Shown here one piece after another: positions 59,486 through 64,000 of a DNA stretch of 64,000 bases. The notes below the pieces were generated by a model. The model had not been told where the DNA came from, did not search any database, and worked only from the letters and a program-made list of their open reading frames with translations. The stretch's first letter is position 1. Each line of letters starts with the position of its first letter. The position numbers were made by a program, and so were the translations under genes. This DNA is from Sediminispirochaeta bajacaliforniensis DSM 16054 (GTDB lineage Bacteria > Spirochaetota > Spirochaetia > DSM-16054 > Sediminispirochaetaceae): the NCBI RefSeq assembly GCF_000378205.1, contig NZ_KB899408.1, positions 1 through 64,000 of the forward strand, written 5' to 3'.

Positions 59486-60228
59486 TAATTGCCTCCCTTC
59501 TGAACGTTGTCGACCTTCTCCTGAAGCAGGGCCTTGTACTGGGAGAATTCAAGGCCTTCAGCCTCAAGATGGTCTTTGATCGCCTGGTCGCGGTTGCCTA
59601 CCTTGATACCGATAACCTCTTCAATAGTTGCAGCGGTTAGTCCCGCATCAAATAGCTGTCCATAGGTGGTGTTCCCTTTTATTTCCAGTATGCTTCCGCT
59701 CTCACTGGTGGGTGCCTCGGACATTCCACTTGGGCTCCCCATTTCGACGCCGTAACGATCTTTCAGTTCGGCCCATCGTTCCTCGTCAATCTTGCCTTCA
59801 CGCCTGAGAAGAGCAAGCGCGGAATAGGGAAGCCTGGTATCCTCTTCAGCCTCATAGGGGATGGATGTGTAGAGACTTACAAAGAGGCGTATGCTGTCTG
59901 TTCCCACTTCTCCTTCGACCGGTTGTGGATAGGCCTCGAAGCTTTTCGGCTGAGTCGTTTCGGGTTCTCCACTCACCGCAAAGGCGAAGGCCTCCGCCAA
60001 TTGTGTCACGGGTATCTTGAAAGCCGATTCAATGTCTTTGAACGTATATGATCCTTTGATTGCTGCCGGATCATAGGCTCCTGCGAAGGGGCCGCCTTCT
60101 ATTCTTGTCGGGATCTTACTGCTTTCTGTTCGCCAGTAGCCGATAATCATGGAACCGCCGATACTGAGGCCGAATAAAAGGACGATCGATAGGGCGAGAA
60201 TTTTTCCCGATATGTTGAACTGCCTCAT
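59485..60228 (-). CDS. Membrane-anchored repeat protein of the redox operon
   Basis: About 248 residues. One N-terminal helix (ISGKILALSIVLLFGLSIGG, residues about 6-25) anchors a periplasmic domain. Two similar units can be seen: IKGSYTFKDIESAFKIPVTQ (about 55-80) and IKGNTTYGQLFDAGLTAATI (about 188-212), each starting IKG-x-T/Y and running into a helix with L-A-E or I-E-E. The second is followed by a charged helix. Similar units occur next to NapH-like ferredoxins in other bacteria, probably as docking domains. Start ATG 60228 overlaps the NapH-like gene by 4 bp. The stop shares one base with the DUF2202 start. Confidence 0.72.
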   Translation of the reverse strand: MRQFNISGKILALSIVLLFGLSIGGSMIIGYWRTESSKIPTRIEGGPFAGAYDPAAIKGSYTFKDIESAFKIPVTQLAEAFAFAVSGEPETTQPKSFEAYPQPVEGEVGTDSIRLFVSLYTSIPYEAEEDTRLPYSALALLRREGKIDEERWAELKDRYGVEMGSPSGMSEAPTSESGSILEIKGNTTYGQLFDAGLTAATIEEVIGIKVGNRDQAIKDHLEAEGLEFSQYKALLQEKVDNVQKGGN

Positions 60229-61061
60229 GCTTCTTTTCCCCCTCCTGCAAATTCTACCGTCCGGGGAACCGGGCAGGATGCCTCGCTTGTGCATTTCAGA
60301 CAGCTGATACACTGATGATTGCGCACACTTTCCGCCGTTGAGACGGTGATGTTCATGGGACAGGCCTTGTCGCAGGCCTTACAGTTTATACAACTTGAAT
60401 TACGCCGCCGTATTCCGAAAATCCTTACAAGGTTGAAGAGGCCCAAAAGCGCTCCATAGGGGCAGGCGTACTTGCAGAAGGGGCGTTCAACCAAAAACGA
60501 CAGGAGCAAAACAATGAGTAGAATGATTATTCCGCTCATGGCGACTTCTCCGCTCCAGAAATTAAAAAGTGCATAGTAGGGATCGTAATCGGCAAATATC
60601 AGTTTACCTGTCACCGTTGTGCTATAGAGAACCCAGAGAAGAACAACATAGCGAAGAAAACGAAAGGGTCGATCGATTTTCGAAGACAGGATCCTGTTGT
60701 ACCTATTCCCAAAAATCTTCTTTCCCATCTTCCCCACGAACTCCTGAACGGTTCCGAATGGACAGACCCAGCCGCAAAAGGCAGGTCCGAAAAGAATGGC
60801 GATAAGAAAAGCGGCGATCATCAGTACAATCGACGATTCATGAATCTTGGAGACAAAGGTCCCACTTGTGAAAAGCTGTCCCAGGGTGACTACCCCGCCG
60901 AATGGACAGACCGCATGGGTGGATGCCGAGGCAAACAGGGGGATGGTGGCTATCCCCTTCTCTTCAAGAGCATGATTAACAGTAATAAGGGCGATCACAA
61001 TAAAGAAAAAGATTTGGATGAGTACCCGCACACTTTTTTTTCTCTTTTTGACCTGCTTCAT
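60225..61061 (-). CDS. NapH-like membrane polyferredoxin
   Basis: 278 residues with about five membrane helices. FCGWVCPFGTVQEF and FCKYACPYGALLGL are the cytosolic cysteine loops typical of NapH/CcoG-type proteins. CPFGGVVTLGQL is an early motif. The C-terminal part has two [4Fe-4S] motifs, CINCKACDKACP and CISCLKCTSEASCP. NapH-like proteins move electrons from the quinol pool or a cytosolic donor across the membrane to periplasmic acceptors; no nap genes are present. The DUF2202 protein or the repeat protein is the natural acceptor here. This is inferred from position. Confidence 0.88.
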   Translation of the reverse strand: MKQVKKRKKSVRVLIQIFFFIVIALITVNHALEEKGIATIPLFASASTHAVCPFGGVVTLGQLFTSGTFVSKIHESSIVLMIAAFLIAILFGPAFCGWVCPFGTVQEFVGKMGKKIFGNRYNRILSSKIDRPFRFLRYVVLLWVLYSTTVTGKLIFADYDPYYALFNFWSGEVAMSGIIILLIVLLLSFLVERPFCKYACPYGALLGLFNLVRIFGIRRRNSSCINCKACDKACPMNITVSTAESVRNHQCISCLKCTSEASCPVPRTVEFAGGGKEA

Positions 61062-61105
61062 CCTGTTTCTCCTTTTTGAAGATGGTTATGACCTGAACAA
61101 GGAAA

Positions 61106-61131
61106 GGCGGCCCCCTCGTAGCCGGGCCGCC
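61106..61131 (-). terminator. Intra-operon hairpin after the first gene
   Basis: GGCGGCCC (61106-61113) pairs with GGGCCGCC (61124-61131), a perfect 8-bp GC stem with a 10-base loop, followed on the minus strand by TTTCC only. It may be a partial terminator or a 3'-protecting hairpin that raises the amount of the small secreted protein relative to the rest of the operon. Confidence 0.6.
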
Positions 61132-61154
61132 CCCTGAGCTTCTGTTTCTTCGCT

Positions 61155-61625
61155 CTAGTTTGCCCGGTACATTCCGTAACCCCTACCGCTTCGACCATAA
61201 CCTCCGGATCGGCCTCTTGATGGACCAACCCAGCGAGAAGCTGTCATAAGGTCATATTCCCTCCCATCTACCGTTGCTTTCCGTACTATCAGGTGACCGT
61301 CACTTGCCACAGGGCAGATATCAAGAGGGGCGTAAAGATCAGCCTCTATCTCCATTGTCGTTCCTTCTTTGGGTAAAAATCCACTACGGGGATAACCGGG
61401 AGCACTAATCGTGTAAAGTTTTCCTCCTGATCGAAAGAGATATTGCCCATCCTCTATGACCAAGGTTCCTTCGACGTCGAGTTGCTCGAGCGGGGCTGCA
61501 AAACGTAAGCCGCTGCCTGGGACGCCTCTCACGGGAACGGTCTCTCTGGTTCCGTTTGCGAACAGTGCCACCGACATGAAAAGTAAGCCGACGGTGATGA
61601 TTGCCATTCTTCCGAATATCTTCAT
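61155..61625 (-). CDS. Exported Gly/Arg-rich-tailed protein, first gene of the redox operon
   Basis: A 156-residue protein starting at ATG 61625 with AAGGAGG four bases upstream; a longer frame to 61757 overlaps the promoter. It has a signal peptide (MAIITVGLLFMSVALFANG), then a beta-rich small domain (PLEQLDVEGTLVIEDGQYLF, KEGTTMEIEADLYAPLDICP). The tail, residues 134-152, is rich in G, R, S and Y (GPSRGRSGGYGRSGRGYGM). No family recognised. The tail resembles the sensor of the kinase in composition. It follows the sigma-54-type promoter directly. Confidence 0.7.
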   Translation of the reverse strand: MKIFGRMAIITVGLLFMSVALFANGTRETVPVRGVPGSGLRFAAPLEQLDVEGTLVIEDGQYLFRSGGKLYTISAPGYPRSGFLPKEGTTMEIEADLYAPLDICPVASDGHLIVRKATVDGREYDLMTASRWVGPSRGRSGGYGRSGRGYGMYRAN

Positions 61626-61674
61626 GATTCCTCCTTGCCGCATTGCGGCTTCGTATGATTTCCACAATTGTATA

Positions 61675-61691
61675 AGCAGGAAACATGCCAA
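61675..61691 (-). promoter_or_regulatory. Sigma-54-type promoter of the redox operon
   Basis: The minus strand reads TTGGCATGTTTCCTGCT. The invariant GG and GC are ten bases apart as required, with three mismatches to YTGGCACGRNNNTTGCW (C to T, R to T, first T to C). Transcription would start near 61664, about 40 bases before the ATG at 61625. Confidence 0.6.
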
Positions 61692-61740
61692 TATTGATGT
61701 TGCTTTCTGGTAAAATTCCGAGAAAATTGGGGGTTCATAT

Positions 61741-61783
61741 GGGAAAAAATTTCCCATCGCAAAAAAGTGGGAAATTTTTTCCC
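61741..61783. promoter_or_regulatory. Twin palindromes GGGAAA-N3-TTTCCC, candidate NtrC-type enhancer
   Basis: GGGAAAAAATTTCCC (61741-61755) and GGGAAATTTTTTCCC (61769-61783) are each dyads and also exact reverse complements of each other. Centres are 28 bp apart and lie about 84 and 112 bp upstream of the predicted start. In RNA they would form a 15-bp hairpin after the aminotransferase gene, so a 3'-end role is an alternative. Confidence 0.6.
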
Positions 61784-61793
61784 GGTGAGTTCG

Positions 61794-63053
61794 TCAACCG
61801 AGGATATGAGAGGCGGTTTGCTCCAAGGCGTCGGCCATTGCCGTTATTTCTGCTTTTTCGATAATTAATGGAGGCTGGAAGGCAAGCACGTTCCTGTTGA
61901 CTCCGTTCTTGCCGATGAGGAACCCCTTTTCCTTCATAGCCTCAAGGATGTCGTCGGTTATATCCGCGGCGGCTTTGCCTTGATAATCCCTTACCTCCAT
62001 ACCCACCATCAGGCCCAATCCCCTTGGGGCGTTCAGAAAGGGGGCAGTCTTTGCCACCTGACGAAGTTCGCTCATGAGCAGGTCTCCGTATTCCGCAGCC
62101 CGGGACACAAGGTTTTCCGATTTGATGAAATCAAGTACGGCAAGACCTGCCGTGCATGATACGGGATTTCCTCCGAGGGTGGATGCCGAGGGCTTTGTAA
62201 AGGCGTTGGCGATTTCCGGCCTTGCAGCGAAGAATCCGATGGGAAAGCCGTTGCCGAGGGCCTTGGCCCCGGTAATCATGTCCGGCTCCACCGGGTAGTG
62301 TTCTATGGCAAACATCTTACCGCTTCTTCCAAAGCCGCTTTGAATCTCGTCGCTGATCAGGAGTACCCCCTGGCGTTTTAATTCGACAGCTATGCGGTCG
62401 AAAAAGGATGGGGGAAGCGGTCTGATCCCTCCGTTGCCCTGAATGGGTTCGACGATTAGGGCGGCCGTTTCCGCTCCCTCATTGCGGAGCAGTTCCATCA
62501 CCGCCGCCTCATCTGAGGCGAAACTGACGGGTACCTCGTCTACAAAGGGATCGGTTCTCCACATGGGGATTGCCGTTACCCCTGTTGTGAGAAAGGTACG
62601 ACCGTGAAGGGATCCCTCCATGGCGATGAATTTTCGTTTCTGGGTAAACAATCGTGCCGCCAGCAGGGCGCTTTCGTTGGCCTCTGATCCGGAATTGCAG
62701 AAAAAGCTTCGACTTATAGTTCCCGGAAGTATTTCTGCGAGACGACGGGCAAGCTCGACAACCGGTTGGGTAAGGTAGATGGAGGTGGTATGCTGAAGGG
62801 TGTTCAGCTGCTGTATAACACGATTGTTGATCTGCGGATTGCAGTGTCCGCAGCTCATGACCGAAACCCCGGCGAAGAAATCGGTGTAAACCTTGCCGGT
62901 GCTGTCGTAGACCTTGGTCCCTGAAGCCTGCACGATTTGGGGCGGCCTTCGGTAGAAATGATAGGAACAGGGAATCAAGTATTCTTGCTTCAACCCGATA
63001 ATCTTTTCCGGACCAAGATACTCACTGTTTTTGTCAGAATTGATATGCGCCAT
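61794..63053 (-). CDS. Class III aminotransferase
   Basis: The 419-residue PLP enzyme of the omega-aminotransferase type has FFCNSGSEANESALLAARLF, MEGSLHGRTFLTTGVT, LIVEPIQGNGGIRPLP, LLISDEIQSGFGRSGKMF and the Schiff-base lysine in ITGAKALGNGFPIG, followed by STLGGNPVSCTAGLAV. It is complete. Such enzymes use GABA, beta-alanine, ornithine or alanine-glyoxylate. The closest overall resemblance is alanine-glyoxylate/GABA types, and the substrate is not assignable. Its start overlaps the end of the U32 gene by 20 bases. AAAGGA lies seven bases before ATG 63053. Confidence 0.85.
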   Translation of the reverse strand: MAHINSDKNSEYLGPEKIIGLKQEYLIPCSYHFYRRPPQIVQASGTKVYDSTGKVYTDFFAGVSVMSCGHCNPQINNRVIQQLNTLQHTTSIYLTQPVVELARRLAEILPGTISRSFFCNSGSEANESALLAARLFTQKRKFIAMEGSLHGRTFLTTGVTAIPMWRTDPFVDEVPVSFASDEAAVMELLRNEGAETAALIVEPIQGNGGIRPLPPSFFDRIAVELKRQGVLLISDEIQSGFGRSGKMFAIEHYPVEPDMITGAKALGNGFPIGFFAARPEIANAFTKPSASTLGGNPVSCTAGLAVLDFIKSENLVSRAAEYGDLLMSELRQVAKTAPFLNAPRGLGLMVGMEVRDYQGKAAADITDDILEAMKEKGFLIGKNGVNRNVLAFQPPLIIEKAEITAMADALEQTASHILG

Positions 63054-64000
63054 AGGTATATCCTTTCGATTGAGTTTGTAATGATTCCAGAATGAGATCT
63101 CCCTTTTCGGGATGATCCATACAGGTGAGGGCGGCTTTCATGATACTGCTTGTCTCTTCCGGCCCATAGGCCTGCAACTCCAACCTCAGCAAGTCGTATC
63201 CCGACTTCATGAAGATATCCGTAAGGGGCATCAGCGTCAGTTCCTTTACCGGTAACAGGTGATAATGGTTCCAGCAATCTCTCTTGATCCGGAGTCTTCC
63301 GGCCTCTGTCTCCAAGAACCAGGAGTCCGCTTTACGACCGCTAACGTCATGATCAAGATACATGACGTCGGGTAATCCGTGATAGATAAGTTCGGCCTCA
63401 CCTGTGCAACCGGCTGCGGCAGCCTGGGTCGGCAAGCGTATCAGGGAAAGGGCGGGCAGCTCTATCGAAGAGGTCCAGCCCTTCGCTCCCGCTTTTTCAT
63501 AAAAGGCGACAGCCTGTGGGTTGTATATATTCATCGAACTGTCACAGGTTAGATGATACTCTTCTCCTTCGAAAAGGCGGAAGAGCCCAAGATTGCTCAA
63601 AAGAAAACCATCGGCCGAAGGCTTTTGGGCAAGATAGGCTCTGAAAAGAGAGAACTGGCTATCTGTTACCATTCTGGGAAAGGCAAGAAAAAGCGTGATG
63701 TCACTCTTTCCGCACTCCTTGCGAAAGCCGTCAAGTTCGGCTAGGGTAAAGGGCATCGCCGGTGCAAAGGGCTCACTCGAGAGGTAGATCCTTCTTATCC
63801 CGCTCCCCGATTTGAGAACACGTCGTCCCTGTTCGATAGAATTGACCCGCACCGATAACCCCGGCTGCTCCGGGGAGGGCTTTAGAGCCCCACGTATTTC
63901 GAGGAGCCGTGCACGGAGTTTTTCGGTTTGTATCGCATCTACCTCCCGCTCCTTTGTCGGGGTACTGAACATCTTTTTTGTAGAGTAGAAATCTCCTGTG
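63034..64000 (-). CDS. U32 peptidase family protein, C-terminal part (cut by window edge)
   Basis: About 320 residues lie in the window, and the frame stays open to base 64000 (upstream residues TGDFYSTKKMFSTPTKER), so the start is outside. It resembles the C-terminal region of U32 collagenase-like/DUF3656 proteins: FLAFPRMVTDSQFSLF, DGFLLSNLGLF, YHLTCDSSMNIYNPQAV and the cysteine-bearing RIKRDCWNHYHLLPVKEL. Related U32 proteins act in peptide turnover or RNA hydroxylation. The internal ATG 63972 could be a start, but homology favours continuation. The role is uncertain. Confidence 0.7.
   Translation of the reverse strand, partial: TGDFYSTKKMFSTPTKEREVDAIQTEKLRARLLEIRGALKPSPEQPGLSVRVNSIEQGRRVLKSGSGIRRIYLSSEPFAPAMPFTLAELDGFRKECGKSDITLFLAFPRMVTDSQFSLFRAYLAQKPSADGFLLSNLGLFRLFEGEEYHLTCDSSMNIYNPQAVAFYEKAGAKGWTSSIELPALSLIRLPTQAAAAGCTGEAELIYHGLPDVMYLDHDVSGRKADSWFLETEAGRLRIKRDCWNHYHLLPVKELTLMPLTDIFMKSGYDLLRLELQAYGPEETSSIMKAALTCMDHPEKGDLILESLQTQSKGYTYGAYQF

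Overview
This 64 kb window looks like chromosome of a free-living, probably anaerobic spirochaete, near Sediminispirochaeta/Spirochaeta. That is inferred from content, since no rRNA or taxon marker is present: a Bat (aerotolerance) operon, a DksA-type zinc-finger protein, a trimeric NAD-linked [FeFe] hydrogenase, YeeE/TusA sulfur-transport genes of the kind studied in Spirochaeta thermophila, many signalling proteins, and mid-range GC. Gene density is high, with many 4-bp ATGA/GTGA overlaps.

Bases 1-3413 are an accessory region abutting the 3' end of a tRNA-Arg(CCT) gene. It holds an IS256-family transposase start cut by the window edge, a PadR/GyrI-like pair, an integron attC-like site, a small AT-rich secreted-protein gene, a complete IS3-family element and what looks like the start of a tyrosine integrase gene cut by that IS. 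Bases 3.6-13.6 kb carry metabolic genes: an MTA/SAH-deaminase-like amidohydrolase, a yjdF gene behind a structured leader whose last hairpin hides the Shine-Dalgarno site, a GntR regulator divergent from a flavodoxin/ferredoxin fusion, a SagB-type oxidoreductase, a radical-SAM DNA-repair-type pair, serine dehydratase, histidinol phosphatase and a nitroreductase. Bases 13.7-21.5 kb form one tightly packed Bat operon (MoxR, DUF58, BatA, BatB, TPR, BatD/BatE fusion, Smr).

Bases 21.5-30.7 kb hold infA, dksA-like, a metallo-beta-lactamase-fold hydrolase, a DEAD-box-like protein that has lost its catalytic motifs, an OmpA protein, and a lipoprotein/coiled-coil/permease cluster. Bases 30.8-36.3 kb are a hydCBA operon whose beta subunit is fused to a GltD/NfnB-like NAD(P)H module. 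Next come a hybrid histidine kinase with its own HPt domain, an amino-acid operon (dehydratase, class IV aminotransferase, unknown), and a sulfur-uptake operon in which a split YeeE/YedE transporter brackets a TusA protein and precedes a thioredoxin-reductase-like flavoprotein.

Bases 45-64 kb include an hsp20 gene with a near-consensus sigma-54 promoter, panE, two chemotaxis receptors, transporters and a phosphoesterase. The most system-like locus is the six-gene minus-strand operon at 56.2-61.6 kb: a secreted Gly/Arg-rich protein, a NapH-like polyferredoxin, a membrane-anchored repeat protein, a DUF2202 ferritin-like protein, a histidine kinase and an NtrC-type regulator. It is preceded by a sigma-54-type -24/-12 element and two GGGAAA-N3-TTTCCC palindromes. 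The sequence suggests a self-regulated envelope redox or metal system that I do not recognise as described. The window ends in a class III aminotransferase and a partial U32-peptidase-like gene.
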